Shown piece by piece: positions 23,882 to 34,137 of a stretch of 55,342 bases of DNA. The translations under genes and the position numbers were made by a program. Every line of letters begins with the position of its first letter. Position 1 is the stretch's first letter. Source of the stretch: Candidatus Poribacteria bacterium (GTDB lineage Bacteria > Poribacteria > WGA-4E > WGA-3G); contig JAGFCB010000161.1 of the NCBI GenBank assembly GCA_022394775.1, positions 1-55,342 of the forward strand, read 5' to 3'. Under the pieces are notes generated by a model that was given only the letters and a program-made list of their open reading frames with translations, made no database searches and was not told where the DNA came from.

Positions 23882-25108
23882 TTAGTACCCAAACCATTCT
23901 TTGATACGTTGTAGGAATGCGCCAACCCCCCTATCTCCGTGACGTGCATTGTGTTCTTGTTCTTCCCGCCGCAAGGACTCCCCATAAAGTGCAAGCCCTA
24001 TACTCGTAGCATACATCGGATGATTTACTCGATCCGTTAAGCCTTGTAATCCACGCGGGTAACCTATCTGGACGCGCAGCTGAAGCATGGTTTCAGTAAG
24101 TTCCTGAAGACCATCCATAAGTGCAGTCCCACCAGTAAGAATAAGCCCACCCGGAAGAGGAGTATCCGCTAATTCATAGCCAACTACGTCTAAGATTTCT
24201 ACCATGCGGTACTCAATAATTTGTGCAAGTTCAACTCGGTCAATGAAACGTGGGGGACTGGCATCACTTGTAACTGGGATAGATCTGACTTCATCTGGAT
24301 CTACTAATTCTGTCCAAGCACAGCCGCGGTGAAGTTTTAGTTCCTCTGCTTCCGGGAGGGTGACTTTTAAATATTGAGCGATGTCGTTGGTAACGTGCTG
24401 TCCTCCGACGGGAATTACTGCTGTATGTTGAATAGAATCCTCTTTATAGACAACGATTTCAGTTGTTCCATCACCGATGTCAACCAAGGCGATGCCGACT
24501 TCACGTTCATCTCTTGAAACAACCGCTTGTGTTGCAGCCAGAGGTGCAGCGACAAGTGTCTCCACTATAGGGACCCCTGCCTTTTCAATACTATTGAGTA
24601 GATTCTGAATAGCCGTTTTGCCACCTGTAATGATGTAAGCATAAGCCTCAAGACGCGCGCCAGACATTCCAATTGGCTCTCTGATACGGTCTTGGGCATC
24701 AACGACAAAATTCTGCTGGATGACATGCAGGACCTCTCGGTCAGCAGGAATAGAAACAGCCTGCGCAGCTATCATCGCCCGGTCAACATCTTCTTGTGAA
24801 ATTTCATTGTTCGCAATAGAAACAACTCCATGCGACGTTTGCCCAATGATATGGTCTCCGGAAATGCCAACACAGACAGCATCTATTTTCACGCCTGCCA
24901 TCAACTCGGCTTTCGAAATCGCTTTCCGGATAGCCTCTGCCGTTTGATTGATGTCAACAACGACCCCTGCTCGAAGTCCTTCAGCTGGCGCGTGCCCGAC
25001 ACCAATAATCCCAATTTTTTGTGTGCTACCTTGTAGTGTATTTCCAACAACTACCGAAATTTTGCTTGAACCGATATCAAGCCCCGCGATAATATTTTGT
25101 TTTGGCAT
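23882..25108 (-). CDS. ftsA: Cell division protein FtsA
   Basis: 408 residues of the actin/HSP70 ATPase fold: phosphate-1 motif IIAGLDIGSSKI at the N-terminus, phosphate-2 region ALVDIGDGTTEIVVYK, adenosine motif GLILTGGTALMDG. The end, GVGAFLQRIKEWFGY, is the amphipathic helix that ties FtsA to the inner membrane. FtsA anchors FtsZ filaments and recruits later division proteins. GAGGAGGTGA lies upstream of the ATG with a somewhat long spacing. The 198-base gap to ftsZ, with a promoter in it, marks ftsZ as separately controlled. Confidence 0.96.
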   Translation of the reverse strand: MPKQNIIAGLDIGSSKISVVVGNTLQGSTQKIGIIGVGHAPAEGLRAGVVVDINQTAEAIRKAISKAELMAGVKIDAVCVGISGDHIIGQTSHGVVSIANNEISQEDVDRAMIAAQAVSIPADREVLHVIQQNFVVDAQDRIREPIGMSGARLEAYAYIITGGKTAIQNLLNSIEKAGVPIVETLVAAPLAATQAVVSRDEREVGIALVDIGDGTTEIVVYKEDSIQHTAVIPVGGQHVTNDIAQYLKVTLPEAEELKLHRGCAWTELVDPDEVRSIPVTSDASPPRFIDRVELAQIIEYRMVEILDVVGYELADTPLPGGLILTGGTALMDGLQELTETMLQLRVQIGYPRGLQGLTDRVNHPMYATSIGLALYGESLRREEQEHNARHGDRGVGAFLQRIKEWFGY

Positions 25109-25214
25109 TTAAATGTTTTCACCTCCTCTTTCCTTAAACATCTTAAACGTAAAGAACAATAAACACGGATATTATTATCTGCCTCAGAGTCTTATCAGTA
25201 TCCATGAAATAGCC

Positions 25215-26144
25215 CTACTCATTTTCTACCAAACCCCCTAAGTACACTGTATCTTGGAATCTTGCATCAAGGTACGGCTCTACCTCCACCGAACTGTCCT
25301 GGATAAGTTTAAGTACTTCGGTTTTGCGATGTTTTAAAAACAGAGCGATATGATGAAGTCCGAGTGCAATTGTATCTGCAGCAAGCCAAACAGGCACAGG
25401 AAAAGCATCGAGCTGGAGTTTAATCTTCCGAGAATCACTCGCATCAATGCTCTTTATCTGCGTCGCAAGCTCCCGCTCTCGAAATAAAGCAGTTTTTAAG
25501 ACCTCTAACCCCAAAATAACTTCGGACCTCTTGATAGCGTCACCGACCTGTGGTATTTCATCAACTCTTGTCTGAATCACCACCATTTCTCTGAACTGCT
25601 CAGGTATTAGCGGCCCTATTTCTTGCTTATCTATATGTTTTAACACATGTCCACCATTATCTACCAAGAAAAATGAACTATTCCGGTCAACAGAGGCATC
25701 AGCAGTGGTATCAAACCTCAGAATCGCAAAGGGGTCGCGCTCAGTAATTTCGATAGTCAGCAGCCGTTTCATCACGTGTTTATTAATGCGTGCCTCTTTG
25801 ATATAGCTCAGATTTTCCTTGAGGTAATTAGCTGTCTGTTCTTCGGAATCAGTGACGATATTCTGTAATTGCTCACCCAAAGCATCGTAGATTTGTAAAT
25901 CAGTATAGTGCATGTTCCCAGAAAGTTCAAGAGAAACATATTCAGCACTGAAAAAACTGAGCACCGTCTTGCCGATGAAGGCCAAAGTAAGGACAATAGC
26001 AATGATAAAAACGACTCTTCGTAACATGTAGATTTTGGTGTTCGCGCGTCTACCGAGTCGCTGTGCGGGCATTGAACTCTGCCGTATATATCCGCTACGC
26101 TGTTTGTGCAAGAATGAATCCCTCCGTTTACTTTTACCTTCCAT
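25215..26144 (-). CDS. ftsQ: Cell division protein FtsQ/DivIB
   Basis: 309 residues. A basic cytoplasmic N-terminus of about 40 residues (many Arg/Lys) leads to one transmembrane helix (VVFIIAIVLTLAFIGKTVLSFF, about 45-67), then a POTRA domain (YVSLELSGNMHYTDLQIYDAL to LLTIEITERDPFAIL) and the beta domain with FLVDNGGHVLKH. FtsQ links early and late divisome proteins in the periplasm. It lies between murC and ftsA, the canonical place. No murB or ddl precedes it here. Confidence 0.9.
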   Translation of the reverse strand: MEGKSKRRDSFLHKQRSGYIRQSSMPAQRLGRRANTKIYMLRRVVFIIAIVLTLAFIGKTVLSFFSAEYVSLELSGNMHYTDLQIYDALGEQLQNIVTDSEEQTANYLKENLSYIKEARINKHVMKRLLTIEITERDPFAILRFDTTADASVDRNSSFFLVDNGGHVLKHIDKQEIGPLIPEQFREMVVIQTRVDEIPQVGDAIKRSEVILGLEVLKTALFRERELATQIKSIDASDSRKIKLQLDAFPVPVWLAADTIALGLHHIALFLKHRKTEVLKLIQDSSVEVEPYLDARFQDTVYLGGLVENE

Positions 26145-26220
26145 TGCAGTAGACCGTTATTGCCTTGATGTAGTCGGACGTACTTTAAAGAAAAAAACGA
26201 GTATATAAAAGCCGTTTTAA

Positions 26221-27588
26221 TTAACTCGATGTCTGAAGTCTACTTAAGAATTCGCGCCCTACCTTACTAATATCCCCCGCTCCCAATGTAATGACGAGAT
26301 CCTCCGGTTGGGTTATATCCATCAGAGTATCAGTAACTTCATCTGTATCAGGGACATAAAGAACATGTCGATGTCCGTGTGCTTGTATCGATTGTGCCAA
26401 TTTTTCAGCGGTGACGTTTTCAATAGGTGCTTCACCCGCACTATAAATTGAGGTGACAATAAGCACATCCGCTTGATAAAAGGATCGAGAGAATTCATCT
26501 GCCAAATCCCTAACACGCTGGTATCGGTGTGGTTGGAAAACCGCGACAATACGCCGTTTGTAGCCATCGCGCGCACCGCTGAGTGCTGCTTTCAACTTCG
26601 CTGGGTTATGGGCATAATCGTCAACAACAATGATATTATTGACTTCACCGAGCACTTCAAAACGGCGATGCACACCTTGAAACGATTCAAGTTTCTCTCG
26701 GATACTATCGAACGGAATATCAAGTTCAAGTCCGACAGCAATTGCTGCCAAAGAATTAGAAATATTATGGCGACCCGGCATTTTAAGGTGAACTTCACCG
26801 TACAAGTGCCCATTTTTACGGACCCGATAGCGTGATGTCGGACCTTCTACAGTAACGCCTTCAGCCACTAAATCTGCTCTTGTCTCAAGACCATAGGTAA
26901 TATAACGCTTCTTAACCCGGGGGATGAATTTCTGGATATTCTCTGCATCTAAACAGAGGACGGCTGCACCGTAGAACGGCACTTTATTAATGAATTGGAG
27001 AAAAGTTTCCGCAATCTCATCAACACTACTGTAATAATCCAAATGGTCTGCATCAACGGATGTGACAACGGCAACGGTGGGATAGAACATCTCAATAGAA
27101 CCGTAGGCTTCGTCCGCTTCAATTACCATAACATCACCTTCACCACTTTGTGCGTGACTGCCATTCACGAGTTTCCCACCTACAACAACCGTCGGGTCAA
27201 GACTACTAAGGACTGTAGCAGTCATAGCAGTTGTGGTTGTTTTGCCGTGCGTTCCACTGACAGCAACGCTGTAACGCATTCGGGTAATCTCATTCAACAT
27301 CTCCGCGCCCCTAACTATAGGAATTTTCTGCGTTTCCGCAGCAAGAAGTTCGGGGTTATCAGTCGGAATGGCAGGGGAAATAACGATAACATCCGCACTC
27401 TGGATGTGCGACTCATCGTGTCCATAGTAGATAGTAGCACCGCGAGCGCGCAAGTGTTCTGTAGTATATGATTCTTGGATATCCGAGCCTGTCACATGAA
27501 ACCCAAGATCCAGCAGAATTTCGGTGATACCACTTAAGCCTGCTCCGCCAATACCAATGATATGGATATGTCGTGTTTTTCCAAACAT
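26221..27588 (-). CDS. murC: UDP-N-acetylmuramate--L-alanine ligase MurC
   Basis: 455 residues. IHIIGIGGAGLSGI at the start is the UDP-binding Rossmann motif of MurC, GTHGKTT (112-118) is the ATP P-loop, and VDDYAHNPAKL is the family motif in the C-terminal domain. It adds L-Ala to UDP-MurNAc in the cytoplasm, the first ligase step of peptidoglycan stem assembly. Length is typical. Purine-rich AAAGAGAAAAA precedes the ATG. In the dcw order it follows murG; murB, which makes its substrate, is not in this cluster. Confidence 0.96.
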   Translation of the reverse strand: MFGKTRHIHIIGIGGAGLSGITEILLDLGFHVTGSDIQESYTTEHLRARGATIYYGHDESHIQSADVIVISPAIPTDNPELLAAETQKIPIVRGAEMLNEITRMRYSVAVSGTHGKTTTTAMTATVLSSLDPTVVVGGKLVNGSHAQSGEGDVMVIEADEAYGSIEMFYPTVAVVTSVDADHLDYYSSVDEIAETFLQFINKVPFYGAAVLCLDAENIQKFIPRVKKRYITYGLETRADLVAEGVTVEGPTSRYRVRKNGHLYGEVHLKMPGRHNISNSLAAIAVGLELDIPFDSIREKLESFQGVHRRFEVLGEVNNIIVVDDYAHNPAKLKAALSGARDGYKRRIVAVFQPHRYQRVRDLADEFSRSFYQADVLIVTSIYSAGEAPIENVTAEKLAQSIQAHGHRHVLYVPDTDEVTDTLMDITQPEDLVITLGAGDISKVGREFLSRLQTSS

Positions 27589-27661
27589 TTTTTCTCTTTC
27601 ATCCTAAGATTAAGGCTTGTAAATATTGTAAATACTACTCTGAAAGTCGGTGTATGACTCA

Positions 27662-28864
27662 CTAAACATACGAAAGAATAGATTTAGCAATATTATCGCT
27701 CGCATTCGGTTTACCGAGTGCTCGGCTGGCAGATACCATCCGTTCATGTGTGTCCTGATCCAGTAGTATGTTGGTTAGGCTGTCAACAAGTGCTTCTACT
27801 GTGAATCCGCCCTGTTCCAGCACAACAGCAGCACCTTCTTCAGCCACACTGTACGCATTTAACACTTGGTCATTTCCGGTTTGTGAAGGTAAAGGTATGA
27901 AAATTGCCGGAATACCACAAGCAGTAACTTCAGCAACAGTCATCCCACCTGCCCTACACACCATAACATCTGTAACGCTATAGATTTCCTCAACAGTATC
28001 AAAAAACGGGCGCACGCAATATAAGAATCCCTTGTCAGATACGAGTATCTGTTCATATTCGGTTTGAACCGACGCAACCTCAGTAGCCCCAGTTTGATGA
28101 ACTATCTGGATTTGGTCGGCAAATTCGATCAAATAGGGTAACGCATCAACAACCGCCTTATTGATAGCTTGAGCCCCCTGACTTCCACCCATTACAAAGA
28201 TTGTTTTCCGGTCTGGAGATAGCCCCAATTTCCTATAAGTTTCCTCACGCCTCGGAAACGTAGTGATTGCAGGCCGAATCGGATTGCCGGTTACCTCTAT
28301 ATGCAGCGTGCGTCGGAACGCTTTGTTCTGGCGAGCCGACTCCATAGCAAGGTAAGCGGCTTTCGCCCATCGCGCCAGAATTCCATTTGTTAAACCGACA
28401 GAAGCATTTTGCTCCTGAATAGCTACCGGAATCTTGCGAAGAAGCCCAGCTAAAAGCACTGGACCTGAGACATATCCACCTGTTCCAATAACGAGGTCTG
28501 GTTTCAGTTGGTTCATATACTGCAACGACTGAATGAGTCCACGAAAAACCTTCCAGATAACTGGAAACCATTGTAAAGTCAAGCGACGTGGAAATCCCGC
28601 AACTGAAATAGGTCGAAACTGGAAACCGTGTTGAGGGACCAGTGTTGATTCCAATCTACCTGCGCCACCGATGAATATAATATCTACCGTAGCATCCAAA
28701 CGTTGTAATGCCTGTGCAATACCAATTGCTGGATAGATGTGCCCGCCTGTTCCTCCACCTGCGATAACAACTTTTCTATCTGTCTCTATCCGTTCGGATG
28801 ACACCAGATCATGATTGTTGATTCCCGACAAATTTGTATCGCAACGTTTGGCAGTACGCATAGT
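27662..28864 (-). CDS. murG: UDP-GlcNAc:lipid I N-acetylglucosaminyltransferase MurG
   Basis: From ATG 28864 (AAAGGG 7 nt upstream) the protein has 400 residues; earlier in-frame ATGs at 28903 and 28957, the latter overlapping ftsW, would add up to 31 residues with no family counterpart. The GGGTGGHIYPAI motif (35-46) is diagnostic, with TGGYVSGP, the IQEQNA loop, VMGGSQGA and RAGGMTVAE (donor site). MurG converts lipid I to lipid II at the inner membrane face. Even the short form has about 25 extra N-terminal residues before KVVIAGGG, so the true start is uncertain. Confidence 0.93.
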   Translation of the reverse strand, partial: TMRTAKRCDTNLSGINNHDLVSSERIETDRKVVIAGGGTGGHIYPAIGIAQALQRLDATVDIIFIGGAGRLESTLVPQHGFQFRPISVAGFPRRLTLQWFPVIWKVFRGLIQSLQYMNQLKPDLVIGTGGYVSGPVLLAGLLRKIPVAIQEQNASVGLTNGILARWAKAAYLAMESARQNKAFRRTLHIEVTGNPIRPAITTFPRREETYRKLGLSPDRKTIFVMGGSQGAQAINKAVVDALPYLIEFADQIQIVHQTGATEVASVQTEYEQILVSDKGFLYCVRPFFDTVEEIYSVTDVMVCRAGGMTVAEVTACGIPAIFIPLPSQTGNDQVLNAYSVAEEGAAVVLEQGGFTVEALVDSLTNILLDQDTHERMVSASRALGKPNASDNIAKSILSYV

Positions 28865-28922
28865 TAAGCCCTTTAACAGATTCAACTTAGCAACCAATCT
28901 CATAAGATTGGTTAATTGGGTA

Positions 28923-30188
28923 TCAGTCTCCACTCCGATTGGCATTCCGCGAAACATTCAAAAGAATGCCAACGCTTACCAAGCTGAGAACAATCGATGA
29001 ACCCCCATAACTAATAAATGGCAACGTAATTCCTTTGGTCGGTAACAAACCAGTGACAACGCCAATATTAATGAAAGCCTGTAAGCCGATCAACGTTGTG
29101 AGCCCAATAGCAAGTAAAGACCCAAACAGATCGCTGACGTGTCGGGCGATGTGGAGTCCGCGCCAGATAAATAGCATGAAAATGACCGTTACAGCTGCAG
29201 CACCCACAAATCCGAATTCCTCTCCCAATACAGCAAAAATAAAATCTGTGTGCGGATAAGGGAGCCGTGAGATTTTCTGAAGGCTGCTGTCAATGCCCAT
29301 CCCGAGGAGTCCACCACCTTCAAGGGCATCCAGTGAACGGGTTAAATGATAGTTCGCTGCATCCGGTGATTTCAACATCGCCAAATACTCCATGATGCGT
29401 TTTAACCGATACGTATCGCGAATCACGAGCAAGCTGAGAAGTCCACCCCCCGCGCCAGCAAGCATTAACACATGCCATATACGCATCCCGCCGATAAATA
29501 GTACGATACAGACAGTCACCGCCAATAAGAACGCTGAACCGAAATCTGGTTGACTCACCACGAGCCCGAAAGCAGCAGCTACAATTAGTATATTCGGAAG
29601 CACACCGTTAAAGAAACTCCTGATGCGTTCTGGGTTTCGGCTTATGAAATTTGCGACATGGATAACCAAAGCTATTTTGGCAAATTCGACTGGCTGAAAA
29701 TTAATAGGTAACCCAATATCGATCCAGCGTTTAAATCTACCACCCTCCGCACCTTGGACGCTGGCACCCAAAGCTGGAACGAAAACCAACAATAACCCGA
29801 TAAAGGAAAGTATCAAAAAGAGATTCGCGTACTTTGCATAAAACCTATAGGGCACATAGGAAGTCATGTACATACCCACTAAACCGATCGTACACGCGAT
29901 GATGTGTATTTGTAAATAACGGTAACTATAGCCATCATAATGTCTTGAAGAAAGTAGATGACTCGAACTGTACACCATCAAAATGCCTATAGCAATAAGG
30001 CAGATCGTAAGCGCGATTAACCCTTTATCCATTCGCCCAGGTTTTTGTGGAGGTAATGTATCAGTTGCGGGTTCTTGTCGCTCTTTGGCAGCAAAATAAG
30101 AGCGCGTGTTTGCCCACCAAGCACCAGATTCTCGTTTGGATTTGAAATTCCATTTGCTACGAGGGGAGTTTTGGTAATTACGTAGCAT
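28923..30188 (-). CDS. ftsW: Peptidoglycan glycosyltransferase FtsW (SEDS family)
   Basis: 421 residues from ATG 30188, with AAAGGG upstream. A cytoplasmic N-terminus of about 53 residues, longer than usual, precedes about ten membrane helices. Family landmarks are ALGASVQGAEGGRFKRW, QPVEFAKIA, VSQPDFGSA, GLLGMGIDSSLQKI, HTDFIFAVLGEEFG and TKGITLPFISYGGSS. SEDS proteins polymerise lipid II together with a class B PBP, here the ftsI product. Lies between murD and murG in the canonical order. Confidence 0.95.
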   Translation of the reverse strand: MLRNYQNSPRSKWNFKSKRESGAWWANTRSYFAAKERQEPATDTLPPQKPGRMDKGLIALTICLIAIGILMVYSSSHLLSSRHYDGYSYRYLQIHIIACTIGLVGMYMTSYVPYRFYAKYANLFLILSFIGLLLVFVPALGASVQGAEGGRFKRWIDIGLPINFQPVEFAKIALVIHVANFISRNPERIRSFFNGVLPNILIVAAAFGLVVSQPDFGSAFLLAVTVCIVLFIGGMRIWHVLMLAGAGGGLLSLLVIRDTYRLKRIMEYLAMLKSPDAANYHLTRSLDALEGGGLLGMGIDSSLQKISRLPYPHTDFIFAVLGEEFGFVGAAAVTVIFMLFIWRGLHIARHVSDLFGSLLAIGLTTLIGLQAFINIGVVTGLLPTKGITLPFISYGGSSIVLSLVSVGILLNVSRNANRSGD

Positions 30189-30244
30189 CAAGGTATTCCC
30201 TTTCTGTGTTACTTTGATCCTAAAAATTGAGACTGTCTATATTT

Positions 30245-31660
30245 TTAATGAAGCGGTTGAAGCGCATCAACTGCTGCTTTAAAGTCGGAACCGCGCGCCT
30301 TATAGTCGGTATACATATCAAAACTTGCATTTGCGGGCGACAATAAGACAATATCGCCTGGAGAAGCATGTTTGTAGGCAATCTTTACCGCCTCCACCAT
30401 CGTTTTAGCCTTGACTATGTCTGTTGTATTCACAAATGTTTTTTCAATCTGTTGGGTATACTCACCGAGCATAACAGCGGTTTTGACCTTGGCACGAACT
30501 ATTTCACGCAGCGGGGCATAATCATTACCTTTGTCATATCCGCCCATAATCAGAACAACTTGCGTGTTTTCTATTGATTCGAGGGCTGCTTTGACTGCTG
30601 CGACATTTGTTGCTTTTGAATCATCAATGAATTCAACATCTGTTAAAGTTCGCACGGGTTCAAACGCATGAGATAAAGCAGGGTGCGACCTGTCAAACTG
30701 TTGGAGTGCTTTCCGAATTTGCGTTTCCGTTACACCCAAAACTAATGCTACACCAATAGCAGCGAGAACGTTCTGTACGTTGTGTCTTCCCCGAAGTGGA
30801 ATATCTCCAATATCACAGATTCTTTTACGAGCACCTTTCCATTGTGCCAAAAATTCCGAACCTTCGCTAAATACGCCCGAAACTGACGAATCTTCAGGAA
30901 CGCCTGTGTCCGTAAAATAAAGCACGTTTGCCGCCGTCGATGCAGCGAAATCCTTGACAGAAGCATCCGAACCGTTAAGGATTAACCAGTCAGCAGCCGT
31001 CTGATTATCAGAAATCTTCTGTTTTGCTGCACGATAGGCAGCCATCGTTCCGTGCCGGTCCAAATGATCACGTGATAAGTTGAGTACAACACTCACTTTC
31101 GGATGAAAAGTGACAGTACTCTCCAACTGAAAACTACTTGCCTCAACAACAACGATATCCTGATTTGTAAGGCTTTGAACCTCTGCTGCTAATGCCACGC
31201 CAATGTTTCCTGCAACACAGACATTTGGAAATTTGCCGCCCGCCCTTAGCATTGCTGCGGTGAGGAGTGTTGTCGTTGACTTACCTTTCGTGCCAGTAAT
31301 AGCAACAATTGGGGCAGGACATATACTTGCGGCGACCTCTAATTCCGCGAGGATCGGGAGATGACGCGCCCGTGCCTCACACAGGATTGGGATGTCAAGT
31401 GGCACGCCGGGTGAGACGACTATAAAATCTGCCTCTGCGATACATTCCGTTGGATGTCCACCAAAAAACTTTTTGTATAGATTACAGGCTTCGCCTGGTT
31501 TAGAGCAATCTTCAAGTGCAGCGATTTCCATTTCCAACGCATCAGCATCGCGTGCGTCTGTAACCGTGACAGTAGCACCGCATGCTTTTAGTAATTTTGC
31601 TGCGGCGATCCCACTTCGGTTTACACCAAAGACTGTGGCACGTTTTTCTTGAAATTGCAC
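30245..31660 (-). CDS. murD: UDP-N-acetylmuramoylalanine--D-glutamate ligase MurD
   Basis: 471 residues from GTG 31660, with GGGG in the upstream purine stretch. The order fits MurD: an N-terminal UDP-binding domain (ATVFGVNRSGIAAAKLL), GTKGKSTT (123-130) as P-loop, LNLSRDHLDRHG, and DSKATN in the C-terminal domain. It adds D-Glu to UDP-MurNAc-L-Ala. It lies 33 bases after mraY and 56 before ftsW. Confidence 0.95.
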   Translation of the reverse strand: MQFQEKRATVFGVNRSGIAAAKLLKACGATVTVTDARDADALEMEIAALEDCSKPGEACNLYKKFFGGHPTECIAEADFIVVSPGVPLDIPILCEARARHLPILAELEVAASICPAPIVAITGTKGKSTTTLLTAAMLRAGGKFPNVCVAGNIGVALAAEVQSLTNQDIVVVEASSFQLESTVTFHPKVSVVLNLSRDHLDRHGTMAAYRAAKQKISDNQTAADWLILNGSDASVKDFAASTAANVLYFTDTGVPEDSSVSGVFSEGSEFLAQWKGARKRICDIGDIPLRGRHNVQNVLAAIGVALVLGVTETQIRKALQQFDRSHPALSHAFEPVRTLTDVEFIDDSKATNVAAVKAALESIENTQVVLIMGGYDKGNDYAPLREIVRAKVKTAVMLGEYTQQIEKTFVNTTDIVKAKTMVEAVKIAYKHASPGDIVLLSPANASFDMYTDYKARGSDFKAAVDALQPLH

Positions 31661-31693
31661 TCAGAGCCCCCAACACTCGGTGCGAAATTACAC

Positions 31694-32812
31694 CTATCGA
31701 AGTTTCAACGTACTTAAAGCCACCAAGACTAAGATCAACCCCACAATCCAAAACCTGATAACGACTTTGGATTCTTTCCAACCCGAAAGTAAGAAGTGAT
31801 AATGAATTGGCGACATCTTGAATACACGTTTGCCAAATGTTCGATATGACCAGACTTGGATAATAACCGATAACGCTTCAGCGACAAAAATAGCACCGAC
31901 GACCACAAGCAGAAATTCCTGCTTTATAAGCACTGCCACTGTTCCGAGTGTTGCGCCGAGTGCCAAGGATCCGGTATCTCCCATAAAGACCTGTGCGGGG
32001 TGACCGTTATACCATAAAAACCCCAAGCCCGCACCGACTAATGCCGCACAGAAAATCGCTGTCACTTCGCCCCCGACTGGCAGATGAAAGATATTCAGGT
32101 ACGCTGCGATCTCGTTGTGGCTTGTCATGTACCCCACTATCCCCAAAGTTCCAGCAACGAATAACGTACATCCAATCGCCAAACCGTCCATCCCGTCTGT
32201 AAGATTAACAGCATTAGAAGTACCAACAATGACCAGTGTCGCGAAAGGAATAAATAATATCCCTAAATCCGGTTGGGCATCTTTAAAAAAAGGGAGGATC
32301 AAGGATGTTCGTGTCGCCAAATTGTCAGTTTGCGCGGGTCCCCACTGATAAAGATATGCGGCAATTGCCAACGCACCGACTGTTTGAAGCGCGATCTTAT
32401 GCCATCCGCGAAGCCCTAAGGATTGTTGTTTGATCAGTTTGCTGTAATCATCAAGAAATCCGAGTCCACCGAACCAGAGTGTCGTCAAAATCATTAGGTA
32501 GATATAAGGTTGGTCTAAACGCGACCAGAACACCACCGATATCAGAACAGACACAATGATGAGAACCCCGCCCATTGTAGGTATCCCGGCTTTATTCTGG
32601 TTTTCGGTATTCTGTTGGGCTGCTGCTACCTCCTCCTGAATATGTTCCCCAATACGTAGCTGCTTCAACTTCTCTATCATAAAAGGTCCTAAAAAAAGAG
32701 AAATGAGCAAGGCAGTAGCAGTCGCATAAATTGCGCGAAAACTAATATAGCGGAAAATATTGAACGGTGAAAAAACTTCAGTCAGATTCTCAAAAAAGAG
32801 ATGATAAAACAT
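31694..32812 (-). CDS. mraY: Phospho-N-acetylmuramoyl-pentapeptide-transferase MraY
   Basis: 372 residues from ATG 32812, where the family usually starts (MFYHLFF...FNIFRYISFRA); the frame also continues to a GTG at 32839. Ten membrane helices are expected. Diagnostic segments are AGIPTMGG, LGFLDDYSKL (Asp pair), NAVNLTDGMDGLA and MGDTGSLALGA. It transfers phospho-MurNAc-pentapeptide to undecaprenyl phosphate, making lipid I. In E. coli and many others it lies between murF and murD; here ddl is inserted between murF and mraY. Confidence 0.96.
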   Translation of the reverse strand: MFYHLFFENLTEVFSPFNIFRYISFRAIYATATALLISLFLGPFMIEKLKQLRIGEHIQEEVAAAQQNTENQNKAGIPTMGGVLIIVSVLISVVFWSRLDQPYIYLMILTTLWFGGLGFLDDYSKLIKQQSLGLRGWHKIALQTVGALAIAAYLYQWGPAQTDNLATRTSLILPFFKDAQPDLGILFIPFATLVIVGTSNAVNLTDGMDGLAIGCTLFVAGTLGIVGYMTSHNEIAAYLNIFHLPVGGEVTAIFCAALVGAGLGFLWYNGHPAQVFMGDTGSLALGATLGTVAVLIKQEFLLVVVGAIFVAEALSVIIQVWSYRTFGKRVFKMSPIHYHFLLSGWKESKVVIRFWIVGLILVLVALSTLKLR

Positions 32813-32924
32813 TTCTCGTCTAACTTTTGGTTGACTCACATCTCACTTAAGGTCACTTCGGTGCGTTCGACAGGCTTGGATCAGAGACATTTTGGAATTT
32901 TGTCAAGGAAACGGCTACAATGTT

Positions 32925-34130
32925 CTATGCTGTGTTTCCAAGTTTTCCATCGCTCTTCAATTTGGCAAGGCTCGCATCTGCTTGACTTAGGAGGTTGGTC
33001 GTATAAGTATAGGTTAGTGAATTTTTTCCTGCATGCGCTATAAATGCTAAATTAATAAGTTCCGATACAAGTTCAGGAAACCCAATGCCATGATGTACCC
33101 ACAAGTAATAACTATACGAACCGGGAATGGTATTAATCTCATTCACATAAACGTTTTGATCAACATCTACGAGGAAGTCAATACGCGCGACACCGGCACA
33201 ATCTAAAACCTGAAAAGTACGTGCGGCAAGTTCTTGTATATATAACGAAAGTTCATCCGAAATGGGTGCAGGAATTTTCCGATCCGCACCTGCCATTCCC
33301 GAAGATTCCTCTTCTTGGTGGATATACTTATCATCAAAACTAAGAAAATTCGCCTGTGTTACGGGCTGCTCACACACAGAAGCAGTCGGTTCTTCGGTGC
33401 CCATTACAGCACAGTTAATTTCAACAGGACTCTCAACGGCTTTCTCAACGAGTATTCTACGCGAGTAATGTCCCGCCACCTCAACAGCACTCACAAGCTC
33501 CGTCTGGTCTTTAACATGGCTGACACCAATACTTGACCCACCCATGGCAGGTTTGACGAAAAGTGGATAAGAAAGGGTTGTTTCTACATCTTTGATAATC
33601 TCATCGTGTCGGGTCTCCCACTCATGTTGCGTCCACCATACATAAGGGAGTATTGGCAATTCATTTTCGTTGAGAACAGCCTTCATCATAATTTTATCCA
33701 TACCGACAGCAGAACCGACAACACCTGCTCCCACGTAAGGCAGGTTCATAAGTTCTAACAGCCCTTGAAGCGTTCCATCCTCACCATGCATACCGTGTAT
33801 TGCCGGAAAAATGACATCTATCGGAAGAACAGTTCTTTTCCGAACCTGCTGACCGAGCCAATGTTTAGAATTAATAACGAATTTTGGCTCAGGATGAAAC
33901 TCGACAGCAATTTTGTCGAAATCGGAAGGTTGTGGAAGTGCTCCGTTAGCAAAGGTGGACAAATCGCGAAAAGCATCACCGGTTAACCATTCGCCATTTT
34001 TTGTCACGTAAATAGGAACAACATGATGATTTTCTTGCAAAGCGAGGCAGACCTGGTGTGCTGTTACGATTGAGACTTCGTGTTCAGGTGTACATCCGCC
34101 AAATATGAGGGCTACATTGTATTTTGACAT
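32925..34130 (-). CDS. ddl: D-alanine--D-alanine ligase
   Basis: 401 residues, ATP-grasp fold. Signature parts are LIFGGCTPEHEVSI at the N-terminus, HGMHGEDGTLQG, YVGAGVVGSAVGMDK, LFVKPAMGGSSIGV, VARIDFLVD and the metal-binding VNEINTIPGS. It is longer than the usual 310-360, because of an insertion around residues 70-105 and extra residues at the C-terminus. It makes D-Ala-D-Ala, the substrate of MurF, whose gene lies just upstream. A 170-bp repeat fills the gap to murF. No clear Shine-Dalgarno sequence is seen before the ATG. Confidence 0.93.
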   Translation of the reverse strand: MSKYNVALIFGGCTPEHEVSIVTAHQVCLALQENHHVVPIYVTKNGEWLTGDAFRDLSTFANGALPQPSDFDKIAVEFHPEPKFVINSKHWLGQQVRKRTVLPIDVIFPAIHGMHGEDGTLQGLLELMNLPYVGAGVVGSAVGMDKIMMKAVLNENELPILPYVWWTQHEWETRHDEIIKDVETTLSYPLFVKPAMGGSSIGVSHVKDQTELVSAVEVAGHYSRRILVEKAVESPVEINCAVMGTEEPTASVCEQPVTQANFLSFDDKYIHQEEESSGMAGADRKIPAPISDELSLYIQELAARTFQVLDCAGVARIDFLVDVDQNVYVNEINTIPGSYSYYLWVHHGIGFPELVSELINLAFIAHAGKNSLTYTYTTNLLSQADASLAKLKSDGKLGNTA

Positions 34131-34137
34131 TTTTTAT